Origin: an uncultured Clostridia bacterium
Lineage (GTDB): Bacteria > Bacillota > Clostridia > Christensenellales > CAG-314
DNA length: 9,476 nt
Direction: 5' to 3'
Assembly (NCBI GenBank): GCA_937915515.1
Contig: CALGIK010000018.1
Location: forward strand, 1-9,476
The notes beneath the pieces were generated by a model. It was not told the DNA's origin. It worked only from the letters and a program-made list of their open reading frames with translations, and did no database searches. The first letter of the stretch is position 1, and each line of letters starts with the position of its first letter. The translations under genes were made by a program, and so were the position numbers. This document shows, in pieces, positions 1 through 7,219 of the stretch.

Positions 1-1240
1 TGCTTATCGCCTGACCGACGGGCTTAGGCAGTCTTATACCTGCTTCACGCAGTAGTTCAAAAGCAATAACCAATATCAAAGCTTCCACAAATACAGGGAA
101 GGGTGTCCCTTCTCTTGACTGAGCAATAGTAAACAACAGCGTTGTGGGTATAAGTTCGTGATGGAAGGAGGTTAGAGCAATAAATATTGCCGGCGCAAAT
201 ATTGTTATCGCATATGCTATATAACGTATTATTCTTGTAAGACTGGAATAAAACGACCTGACATAATAGTCCTCTGCCGTTTGAAAACTCTCTATAAAAA
301 TCATCGGCGCCGTCAGCACAAAGGGAGTACCGTCAACGACAATAGCAACTCTGCCCTCTAATATTTTAGCTGCAGTTACGTCGGGCTTTTCGCTGTAACT
401 TATCGTAGCAAAAGGCGAAAAAGGCGCATCCTCTATATATTCTTCGATATAACCTGTTTCGAGTATTGATTCGACATCTAATTTTTGTATGCGCTTTCTT
501 ACAGTCTCAATAACTTTCGGATTGGCAATGCCGTCTAAATATATAATATTAATATTTGTCTTGGTCTTTCGCCCTACAACCATTTGCTCTACTTTAAGGC
601 TGCCGTTACGTATTTTTCGCCTGATAAGAGTGGTATTTGTACGTAGGTCCTCCGTAAAACCCTCACGGGGACCGCGTACCACCGTTTCCGATTTCGGTTC
701 GGTTATTGAACGTTTTTCCCAGCCTTTTGAATCTATTATTAAACCGCAAGGACAACCGTTAATAAGCATAACTGTGTCTCCGTTAAGACAGCCTTTTATA
801 AGGTTATCAACGGCGTTTTCATGTTTAACATCTATAGCACAGAGCACCTCTTGTTCGATTGTGTCCATGAGGTTTTCTTTTTTTGTTAAATCATCTTGGC
901 TTGTTTTCCAGTCCTTAAGAGTGCGCAATATGGCATCATATACAACGACAGTGTTGACCATACCGTCTATAAAAATCAGCGCTCCCGAAAGTGAGTTTTT
1001 GGGTCCAAAACGAAAATAGCGCACTTTGGTATCAGTGCTTTCAGCCAAAGCCGCTTGCATTTTTTTTATATTTTCATCTAAGCTTTTTACAAGCTTTTTC
1101 GATTTTTCAGATTTATTTGCGTCGTCTTTTGAGGAAGACTCTATTTCTTCTTTATCGCAACAAATTACAGTATCGTCTTTTTTGCTGCTTAAAGAGCGAG
1201 ATAAATAACGCAATTTTCTTATAATAAATCCAAACAGCAC
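1..1240 (-). CDS. GerA-family spore germination protein (partial, C-terminus beyond left edge)
   Basis: This is the membrane A-type subunit of a spore germinant receptor, or its SpoVAF relative. Such proteins sit in the spore inner membrane and help convert nutrient sensing into germination. 413 codons are visible. Residues 1-70 are charged and of low complexity. The soluble domain follows, with RGPREGF at about 189-195 and LIRRKIRNG at about 205-213, both family signatures. Other typical stretches are YIEDAPFSPF (about 268-277), EGRVAIVVDGTPF and YYVRSF (about 325-330). The first membrane segment is at about 339-358 and a second at about 382-397, before the family motif RLPKPVGQA at the edge. 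GerA proteins usually have about 480-550 residues, so roughly 70-140 are missing. The GTG start at 1240 is chosen because AAAGGAAGTGA lies just upstream at 1255-1245. Whether GerB- and GerC-type partners follow cannot be seen. Family assignment is firm; receptor type and ligand are unknown. Confidence 0.93.
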   Translation of the reverse strand, partial: MLFGFIIRKLRYLSRSLSSKKDDTVICCDKEEIESSSKDDANKSEKSKKLVKSLDENIKKMQAALAESTDTKVRYFRFGPKNSLSGALIFIDGMVNTVVVYDAILRTLKDWKTSQDDLTKKENLMDTIEQEVLCAIDVKHENAVDNLIKGCLNGDTVMLINGCPCGLIIDSKGWEKRSITEPKSETVVRGPREGFTEDLRTNTTLIRRKIRNGSLKVEQMVVGRKTKTNINIIYLDGIANPKVIETVRKRIQKLDVESILETGYIEEYIEDAPFSPFATISYSEKPDVTAAKILEGRVAIVVDGTPFVLTAPMIFIESFQTAEDYYVRSFYSSLTRIIRYIAYAITIFAPAIFIALTSFHHELIPTTLLFTIAQSREGTPFPVFVEALILVIAFELLREAGIRLPKPVGQAIS

Positions 1241-1300
1241 TAAATCACTTCCTTTATTTTTTGCTAACCGTAGTTTAACCTAAGCTTTGTTTTATATTTT

Positions 1301-1329
1301 CAGTATGTATAAATTATCTGTTTTAATGC
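1301..1329 (-). promoter_or_regulatory. Candidate sigma-G-like promoter for the germination gene
   Basis: On the minus strand, GCATTA (1329-1324) fits the sigma-G -35 pattern gHATnR. After 16 bases, CATACTG (1307-1301) fits the -10 pattern CATnnTA at all but the last base. Transcription would start about 55 bases before the GTG start. GerA-family operons are known sigma-G targets in Bacillus, so this fits the gene, and I see no good sigma-A promoter here. The spacing may be one or two bases shorter than the best-known examples, so this is a candidate only. Confidence 0.35.
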
Positions 1330-1361
1330 AAAAAAATAAGAGGACAGTTACTGCCGCTCTT
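1330..1361 (-). terminator. Rho-independent terminator after the EAL gene pair
   Basis: Read on the minus strand, AAGAGCGGCAG pairs with CTGTCCTCTT across a TAA loop. This gives ten pairs with one bulged C and one G-T pair. It is followed at once by an A and a run of seven T. It lies 36 bases after the TAA of the 478-residue EAL gene and separates that transcript from the germination gene. Confidence 0.85.
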
Positions 1362-1397
1362 ATCATATTTAATATGTACTGGCTAATTTAAAATATA

Positions 1398-2834
1398 TTA
1401 TTTAAACATATCAATATCGGCGTAAACTTTTGCATCGTCAAAAGGTTTTGGCGGCGCAAAATAGTAGCCTTGTCCGAAGTTTATGCCGTTTGCGGCGGCA
1501 AAGTCTATATTGGACATGTTTTCAATGCCTAAACTTATTAATAATATGTTGCGCTCTTTAGCGTATTGCGCGAGTATTGCAAGAATATTTTTTGATATAC
1601 TGCCTTCCTCCCCTGCCTCCTCAAAAACATTTTTATCCAGTTTAATTGCCGATACTTCGCTTTTTTCGAGCCGAGTGAGAGAAGACGCTTCGAGACCTAA
1701 ATTGTCTATTGCTATTTTAAAGCCTAACATCCGCAATGCTTCAATATTTTTTTTCATATCGAGGTTAGCGTTGTAAAAGTCGGCTTCGCTTATATCAAAA
1801 CAAATGTTTTGCGGATTGACATTTAGTTTTTTAAGCATACGCTTAAACTCCTCTGTGAGTTTGTTGTAGTTTAGCTGTCTGTTTGACAAATTCATAAACA
1901 TCATAAATTGCCTGTTTTGATAAAGTGATAATAGCTCTTTGTAGTTTTCGAGAAATCGCTCAAACGCCCAAAAACCCACCCAGTTAATATCGCCTGTTTG
2001 TTCGAGAATACGCAAAAAACTGGCGGGGCTTAATACTCCTAAGCTGCTATGATTCCACCTTATAAGACTCTCAAAACCTATTACTTTTCCCTTGCTTAAA
2101 TCAATAACAGGCTGATAATACAATAAAAACTCTTTTTTTTCAATTGCGCTTTTCAATTCCCTAAAATAACGGTATTCTTCTGTGTTTTGCATTTCTATTT
2201 CGGCTGAATTGACAGCGTAAGTGTTTACACCTTTTCGTTTTGCAGCAGCCAAAGCCATATCTAAATTTTTCAACAACGCTTCGACAGTGTTTTCCGATTG
2301 AGGAAATTTTACGGCGGCGATATTAAAGGAAATGCTTAAAGTAAACGCATTTGACAAAACAATAGGCTTGGACAGTTGACTGCATAAAAACTTACAATGT
2401 GCGTTGAGATTAGCATTTATTGATTGTACGGCGTTGTAAATAAGGAGACCGCCGTCGTCGTCTTTTGCTATTTTGCTAAACTCGCCCAAAACGCTTATTA
2501 TTCTTTCACTGACTGCTTTGTAAACTAAATCATTGCGCTTAGTAACAAAAGAGGTATTTTCTACGAGAATATCGTTTAACTCGATTTTAATTAAGCAAAA
2601 TGGCTTTTTTGAGTTTAAGTCTAACTTTTTTTTGATAAGCTCTAAAAGTTTTTGTTTGTCAACTTTGCCTTTTGTTTTGTCTTCGGCAAACTTAACACGT
2701 TCCTTCTTTATACTTTTTATCAGCAGAAAGGTAAACAGACACATAAGGAGTACGACCATTACTGTTAACAAAATATATACTCTTACATCGTTAAAAACAA
2801 ATAACAGCATATTTATCAGACTTCTTTTAACCAT
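1398..2834 (-). CDS. Membrane-anchored degenerate GGDEF-EAL protein, probably not catalytic
   Basis: 478 residues: one membrane segment (about 17-40), a basic linker, a diverged GGDEF-like domain (about 60-210) and an EAL domain (about 222-478). The GGDEF signature is lost; around 125-130 the sequence reads DDDGGL. The EAL domain keeps E255 (FESLIRW), N315 (MNLSN), D377, K398 (IKLDK) and Q455 (GQGYY). Other active-site positions have changed: the ExTE glutamate is D347 (FDISE), the second Asp of DDFG is N378 (DNLG), and the AEGVE glutamate is L435 (SLGIE). Loop 6 is also altered (LEASS for the usual tGYSS). EAL phosphodiesterases need these residues to hold two metals, so cyclic-di-GMP hydrolysis is unlikely; binding the nucleotide or a partner is more likely. 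The ATG overlaps the stop of the upstream EAL gene (ATGGTTAA), with GGAG 8 bases before it, so translation is probably coupled. Confidence 0.92.
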   Translation of the reverse strand: MVKRSLINMLLFVFNDVRVYILLTVMVVLLMCLFTFLLIKSIKKERVKFAEDKTKGKVDKQKLLELIKKKLDLNSKKPFCLIKIELNDILVENTSFVTKRNDLVYKAVSERIISVLGEFSKIAKDDDGGLLIYNAVQSINANLNAHCKFLCSQLSKPIVLSNAFTLSISFNIAAVKFPQSENTVEALLKNLDMALAAAKRKGVNTYAVNSAEIEMQNTEEYRYFRELKSAIEKKEFLLYYQPVIDLSKGKVIGFESLIRWNHSSLGVLSPASFLRILEQTGDINWVGFWAFERFLENYKELLSLYQNRQFMMFMNLSNRQLNYNKLTEEFKRMLKKLNVNPQNICFDISEADFYNANLDMKKNIEALRMLGFKIAIDNLGLEASSLTRLEKSEVSAIKLDKNVFEEAGEEGSISKNILAILAQYAKERNILLISLGIENMSNIDFAAANGINFGQGYYFAPPKPFDDAKVYADIDMFK

Positions 2835-5244
2835 TTTTCCGCTCCTTTATTGAGTTTCTAACTAACGCTAATATTGTATCTTTGTTAACCGCTTTACTGA
2901 TATAGTAGCCTTGAATAGTATCTATACCTAACTTTACAAGATAATCTTTTTGCTCCTTAGTTTCGACACCTTCGGCGATACTTGTAAGAGAGAGGTTTTT
3001 GCAGATATCTCCTACCATTTTTACAATGGTGCGGCTGTATTCGTTATTGCTTATGTCGTTTACAAATTCCTTATCTATTTTTATGGTGCTTATAGGCAGC
3101 TTTTTAAGATATAACAATGACGAATACGCCATGCCAAAGTCGTCAAGGTGAATTGATATGCCTTTTGCTTGTAAGAGCTGAAGTTTTTTTATGGTTTCCT
3201 CAAAATTGGACATCAAAAAGCTTTCGGTTATCTCAAGACACAAACTTCCCGGCATCAAACCGAATTTTAGGTACTTTTCGAGAAGAGCTTCGGCAAAACC
3301 TGCCTGCATAAGCTGAATAGGTGAGACGTTTAACGATACCGATATTTGATAAGGTTCCAACAATTTTGCCATTAACAAGCCTTGTTCATAAATGAAGTCG
3401 GACAAAGCTATCATACAGCCGTTTCTTTCCGCTATATAAACTATTTCAGAAACATCAAGGTTTATATTTTCGACAGTTTTTACCCGCATTAATGCTTCGA
3501 CCCCGACAATACGGTTTTTTACAACACTGTATTGAGGTTGATAATATACCGATATTTCATTATTTTCGATAAGTTTGATTATATCTATATCTTTACGCAA
3601 AAAACTCTGATAGTATTTGCGTTGGCTTTCGTGATAAACGTAATGCAAAACGTCTTTGCTTGCAATAGCTTTTTCAAGCGCAGCTTGACAAAAATATAAT
3701 GCGTTTTTAACCGTTTTATCCTGCATCAAATTGTCACACAGCGCAAAGCCGCCTTTAAAATCCACTTTTATTAAGTTTTGCATAATAGACACAGGCTTGT
3801 TAAGCTGTTGCATTAAGTCGGGCAGCTGCTTAACAATATCGGGACGAGAAGATATCTGACATAAAAAAACAAAACAATCTTTTTCGGCTAAATAATAAAC
3901 GCTGCCGTAACTGTTAAAAACTTCGTTAAACTTTTTGGCAAAATTTTGTCTAAGCTTTGCTTCAAATTCGTTGCCGAACATAACCTTAAAGCTATCCGAA
4001 TTCAGCATTTTTATTTCGCCCAGCAAAAAATCCGATTTTATATTAACAGCGTCCTCGATGAGTGAGCGTTCGTTGGGCAGCCTTGTCAAGTCGTCATACA
4101 TTATTTTTTCAAAACCTTCGTGTACGGTTTGCATTATTTTTGTGTTTTCAACTCCGACAAACGTTAAGGTTTTTAGTCCTCTTTTAAGCAGCATTGTAAG
4201 GTATTGCACTTTTTTTTCGCTGTTTAATACCTCAAAGAAAAACATTTTTGAATTTGTTTTTGCGGGATTAACAAATACCGTGTGCAAATATTTTGTAGCG
4301 GGAAAGGTTTTTGAAAATGCACGGTTAGCTTTTAAAATTTTAAAATCCTTATCGGTTTTTACAATAAAAAAGAAATTATCGTCAATGCCGCAAAAACTCT
4401 TGTATTCCTTTACGCTAATAATAGTGCTGATTGTAATAAACATAAAACACAAAAGGATTACTACTGCAAAGGCGATAACTTCATATATGAGCAGTTTAGT
4501 CGAAAAATCAACTGCCAAAGAGCTTTGTATCAAGCCGTAGCAGGAAAAAGAAGTATCTTCCGTTAAAGTCAATGTATAGGTTTTTGCAAAAGCATATGCA
4601 TCAGTATCAGCATGCGTGATGCTTTTTACATTTTGATAAGATAAATCGCCAAATAAATCACCGTATTTGTAACCTATATGATTAGCATTATCAGAAAGCG
4701 CTATTTTTTGACTATCAAAAAAAATGCCGTATGTAAAAAAGCCAATATCGTTAATTAGTAAGTCCGACGCTTTTATAAAGCCTATTTTTACGCCTTCGGT
4801 TTGCGTATGACTGCTTAATACAATAAGACGTGTCTCGTCGTAAGTTAATTGACCGCTGTTAGAAAGACCCGATAAAATCTCCTTAAAGCTAAAATAATTA
4901 ATATCGTTATTTAAGTTTTGTGCTATTTGTGAATTTACGGTATAAGTTTTACTTATTCCCTCTTGATAAACAGTAAGAATCGTTCCTTTTAAATGACCTA
5001 AAGCATAAAACTCTGTTGAATTTTCAAAAATCTCTGTCTTATTAAGCTCATAATATTTCTGATTAATCTTATAGACAAAACTGTTGGCAAAGGTATCCAA
5101 TTTGAAATAGCCTGCGTTTAAATATTGCGACTCTATGTTGCTCATTAAAAAACTGTGCACCAAAAAAGTTGCTGCACACACAGCTAAAACAAAAATAATT
5201 ACAATAATAAACAATTTTGATGTCAGATTTTTGGCAAAAGACAT
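2827..5244 (-). CDS. Membrane sensor with diverged GGDEF and intact EAL domain (predicted c-di-GMP phosphodiesterase)
   Basis: 805 residues. A membrane segment at about 11-33 and another at about 252-277 bracket an extracytoplasmic domain of about 218 residues that I do not recognise. A possible PAS-like stretch follows at about 287-365 (FFIVKTDKDFKILKANRAF). The GGDEF-like domain (about 375-545) starts with the usual DDLTRLPN, but its signature is AEKDCFVF at 453-460, so it should not make cyclic-di-GMP. The EAL domain (about 555-800) keeps every catalytic position I can place: E583 (VEALMRV), N639, E671 (LEITES), D701 and D702 (DDFG), K722 (IKIDK), E758 (AEGVE) and Q778 (QGYY). Hydrolysis of cyclic-di-GMP to pGpG at the inner membrane face is predicted. 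It is first in a two-gene operon. GGGAG lies 13 bases before the ATG, a long gap; an in-frame ATT at 5250 would sit at better spacing but would be an unusual start. Confidence 0.94.
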   Translation of the reverse strand: MSFAKNLTSKLFIIVIIFVLAVCAATFLVHSFLMSNIESQYLNAGYFKLDTFANSFVYKINQKYYELNKTEIFENSTEFYALGHLKGTILTVYQEGISKTYTVNSQIAQNLNNDINYFSFKEILSGLSNSGQLTYDETRLIVLSSHTQTEGVKIGFIKASDLLINDIGFFTYGIFFDSQKIALSDNANHIGYKYGDLFGDLSYQNVKSITHADTDAYAFAKTYTLTLTEDTSFSCYGLIQSSLAVDFSTKLLIYEVIAFAVVILLCFMFITISTIISVKEYKSFCGIDDNFFFIVKTDKDFKILKANRAFSKTFPATKYLHTVFVNPAKTNSKMFFFEVLNSEKKVQYLTMLLKRGLKTLTFVGVENTKIMQTVHEGFEKIMYDDLTRLPNERSLIEDAVNIKSDFLLGEIKMLNSDSFKVMFGNEFEAKLRQNFAKKFNEVFNSYGSVYYLAEKDCFVFLCQISSRPDIVKQLPDLMQQLNKPVSIMQNLIKVDFKGGFALCDNLMQDKTVKNALYFCQAALEKAIASKDVLHYVYHESQRKYYQSFLRKDIDIIKLIENNEISVYYQPQYSVVKNRIVGVEALMRVKTVENINLDVSEIVYIAERNGCMIALSDFIYEQGLLMAKLLEPYQISVSLNVSPIQLMQAGFAEALLEKYLKFGLMPGSLCLEITESFLMSNFEETIKKLQLLQAKGISIHLDDFGMAYSSLLYLKKLPISTIKIDKEFVNDISNNEYSRTIVKMVGDICKNLSLTSIAEGVETKEQKDYLVKLGIDTIQGYYISKAVNKDTILALVRNSIKERKNG

Positions 5245-5271
5245 TAAAATCTTTACACTCCCTTAAATTTT

Positions 5272-5300
5272 AGTTTAACATAACGCAAATCAATAGTCAA
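5272..5300 (-). promoter_or_regulatory. Sigma-A-like promoter of the EAL gene pair
   Basis: On the minus strand, TTGACT (5300-5295) is followed after exactly 17 bases by TAAACT (5277-5272). The -35 matches consensus at five of six bases and the -10 at four of six. Transcription would start near 5265, about 20 bases before the ATG. No other promoter-like pair is evident in this 85-base spacer. Confidence 0.6.
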
Positions 5301-5329
5301 TTGCCGTTTAAAATTTGTTTATTTATTGT

Positions 5330-6031
5330 TTAAGTTATATATTCCGCTATTAAGTCGCTGATAACTGCGTATGCTGCAGTAAGTCCCATAGAGGCCGGAA
5401 CATACGAAATACTTGCAGGCGTGCGTTGGTCTATGTTTTCTGATTTAGTCTGTCGTGGGGTTTCTTCGCTAAACACCGTTTTTAGACTCTTTATTCCTCT
5501 TTCTCTTAATTCCCTTCGCATAACCCTAGCTAAAGGACAGTTTTTTGTTTTGTATATATCTTCCACTTTAAAAAAAGGAGTAAGTTTGTTGCCCGCCCCA
5601 AGACAGCTGATAATGGGTACGTTTAGCTTTTGAGCGTTAACAATAAGTTCGATTTTTGCCGTCACCGTATCTACGGCATCAACTATATAATGGTATTTTG
5701 TTAAATCAAAATTAGAGGAATTTTCGGGCAGATAAAACTCCTTAATAGCTTTTACTCTTATTGCTGGGTTAATGTCTAACATTCTTTGTGCCATAACGTC
5801 TACTTTATTTTTGCCTATATTACTTGTCAGCGCTACAATTTGACGATTAAGGTTGGTGACATTTACCGTGTCGCTGTCCACTAAGGTAATTTCCCCTATG
5901 CCTGCGCGCGCCAAAGCTTCGGCGGCATATCCGCCGACGCCGCCTACACCAAAAATAATAATTTTACTCTGAGCAATTCTTTGTATTGCGGCTTGTCCTA
6001 TAAGCCTTTCTGTGCGCTCCTGCCAGTCCAT
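5330..6031 (-). CDS. tcdA: tRNA threonylcarbamoyladenosine dehydratase (TcdA/CsdL)
   Basis: An E1-like ThiF-family enzyme that uses ATP to cyclise t6A at position 37 of ANN-decoding tRNAs to ct6A. The 233 residues contain the nucleotide-binding GVGGVGG (28-34), the ThiF-type LVDSDTVNVTNLNRQ (50-64) with D52, D54, N60 and R63, and DAVDT (118-122). The TcdA-like features are CLGAGNKLTPF (143-153), EDIYKTKNCPLARVMRRELR (157-176) and SYVPASMGL (209-217). The length is a little short of the E. coli enzyme but complete for this family. AAAGGAG sits four bases before the ATG, which supports the start. The gene begins 54 bases after the stop of the SGNH hydrolase gene with no clear terminator between, so it is probably on that transcript. 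Other ThiF-family activators are possible, but the C-terminal motifs favour TcdA. Confidence 0.93.
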   Translation of the reverse strand: MDWQERTERLIGQAAIQRIAQSKIIIFGVGGVGGYAAEALARAGIGEITLVDSDTVNVTNLNRQIVALTSNIGKNKVDVMAQRMLDINPAIRVKAIKEFYLPENSSNFDLTKYHYIVDAVDTVTAKIELIVNAQKLNVPIISCLGAGNKLTPFFKVEDIYKTKNCPLARVMRRELRERGIKSLKTVFSEETPRQTKSENIDQRTPASISYVPASMGLTAAYAVISDLIAEYIT

Positions 6032-6085
6032 TTTTCTCCTTTAGGTTTTTATTTTATAGGGTTTTTGCAGAACTCTGTTTTACTT

Positions 6086-7150
6086 TTATTTTTTGTTGAT
6101 TTCGTCCGCTATGCCGCAAGCCATAAGCGAAAAACCTTCCTCGTTTGGATGCAGCAATTTGTCCGCATAATATTTCTTTTCGTGCGGGATAAGCGATAAT
6201 CCGTCAATTACCGTAATATTTTTGTAGGCGGAAGCTTCTGAAATTATGACCTTTGCAATTTGTTCGAAGGTGCCTATATTGGTAATTTCGTTTATATCGC
6301 TGCGCCAAATGGGAGTAATTACAAAAATCGGAACACTGCCGTACAACTCTTTTAGCCGTTTAAAGAATGCTGCGGTATTAGCAATAAAAGAAGAGTAATT
6401 TTCGGCATAGCGCCAGTCGTTGGTGCCATAAGCGACAGTTATAAGGTCAGGTTTGATTAAGGTTTCTGCGTCCAACAAAATATCAGGCGAAAACATAAAC
6501 CCTCCCACTCCTTGGTTAAGAGCGTCGTAACCTAACAATAAGCTGAGTCGGTTTACATAATTGGCGGTAGGATTATGCGCAAAAAAACCTTGCGTGATAC
6601 TGTCGCCAAAGCATATTAACTTAGGTTTGTCACTTGATACAGCATTAATATTGCCCTTTGCATACAGACTTTTAAAAGTAACAGTACAAAATATCGGGAA
6701 AAAAATTTCTATTTTTGTTTTTATTGACTGGGGATTATCAAATTTAAAGCTTATTTTGTCCCTTGCAGATATGCTTTTGGCTTTTTTGTCATTTATATAT
6801 ATTTCAAAATTATATTTTATAGGGGCTATCCCCTTTAATTGTCTGGCCTTTTGCGCCAATTCTTTTGTTTGGGTATAAAAAGATTTAATTCCGTTTCTTT
6901 TTATCCAAGGCACAATCATTTTTTTTAAGCGGATAATTTTTGTTTTAAGAGTAAAACTGTTTGCTGTTGTTTCAAAACTTAAGCAGATACCAGCTGCGCC
7001 CTTGCTGTAACTGCTAAACAGTAAATGCTTGTCATACATTTTTAATTGTGCTTGATTAAAACGAAAAAAAGTTATATAACCTTTTTTGTCCTCAGTAAAC
7101 GAGGCATAATTTTTGCACAAATCTATTACTGATTTTCCGCTTATTAACAT
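6086..7150 (-). CDS. SGNH/GDSL-family hydrolase with N-terminal beta-rich domain
   Basis: 354 residues from the ATG at 7150. The C-terminal part (from about residue 175) is an SGNH hydrolase. It has FGDSITQG with the nucleophile Ser184, block II NQGVGG (Gly214), block III YGTND (Asn244) and block V DKLLHPNEEG with Asp330 and His334. Such enzymes remove acyl groups, often acetyl, from glycans or small molecules; the substrate here is not evident. The first 170 residues resemble the jelly-roll domain placed before many SGNH esterases (FFRFNQAQLKMY, then AAGICLSFET). No signal peptide is visible, so it is probably cytoplasmic. The frame stays open upstream to a TTG at 7198, but that TTG is part of the promoter -35 box. 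The ATG at 7150 has GGAG five bases before it and lies downstream of the -10 box, so it is the likelier start. It is probably cotranscribed with tcdA. Confidence 0.92.
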   Translation of the reverse strand: MLISGKSVIDLCKNYASFTEDKKGYITFFRFNQAQLKMYDKHLLFSSYSKGAAGICLSFETTANSFTLKTKIIRLKKMIVPWIKRNGIKSFYTQTKELAQKARQLKGIAPIKYNFEIYINDKKAKSISARDKISFKFDNPQSIKTKIEIFFPIFCTVTFKSLYAKGNINAVSSDKPKLICFGDSITQGFFAHNPTANYVNRLSLLLGYDALNQGVGGFMFSPDILLDAETLIKPDLITVAYGTNDWRYAENYSSFIANTAAFFKRLKELYGSVPIFVITPIWRSDINEITNIGTFEQIAKVIISEASAYKNITVIDGLSLIPHEKKYYADKLLHPNEEGFSLMACGIADEINKK

Positions 7151-7155
7151 AAGTT

Positions 7156-7159
7156 CTCC
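7156..7159 (-). promoter_or_regulatory. Ribosome binding site fixing the SGNH hydrolase start
   Basis: GGAG on the minus strand lies five bases before the ATG at 7150. No comparable site precedes the in-frame TTG at 7198. This supports the shorter protein. Confidence 0.8.
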
Positions 7160-7169
7160 GTCAACAAAA

Positions 7170-7198
7170 AGTATAAGACAAAGAGCTGACTTTGTCAA
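7170..7198 (-). promoter_or_regulatory. Strong sigma-A-like promoter for the SGNH hydrolase and tcdA
   Basis: On the minus strand, a perfect TTGACA (7198-7193) is followed after 17 bases by TATACT (7175-7170), which matches consensus at five of six. The stretch upstream of the -35 (about 7199-7219) is almost all A with few interruptions, as in UP elements. The predicted start of transcription is near 7163, only about 13 bases before the ATG. Confidence 0.85.
7177..7196 (-). promoter_or_regulatory. Operator-like inverted repeat inside the promoter
   Basis: GACAAAG and CTTTGTC form a perfect 7-base inverted repeat with a 6-base spacer. It covers the last four bases of the -35 box and most of the spacer up to the -10 box. 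A protein bound here would block RNA polymerase, so a repressor site is the natural reading. No regulator gene is visible nearby, and nothing shows which protein would bind. Confidence 0.5.
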
Positions 7199-7219
7199 TA
7201 TTGTTTATTTTTTTGTTTT

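Noticed and set aside
489..1224. Plus-strand open frames opposite the germination gene
   Set aside because: They lie antisense to a well-conserved GerA-family coding sequence, lack ribosome binding sites, and have low-complexity Phe/Ser-rich products.
3935..4540. 201-codon plus-strand frame
   Set aside because: It is antisense to the 805-residue EAL gene and reflects its codon pattern; no start signal and no recognisable motif.
6032..6085. Possible separate promoter for tcdA (TATAAA in the spacer)
   Set aside because: No -35-like hexamer at 16-18 bases; the A-rich spacer makes such a box likely by chance.
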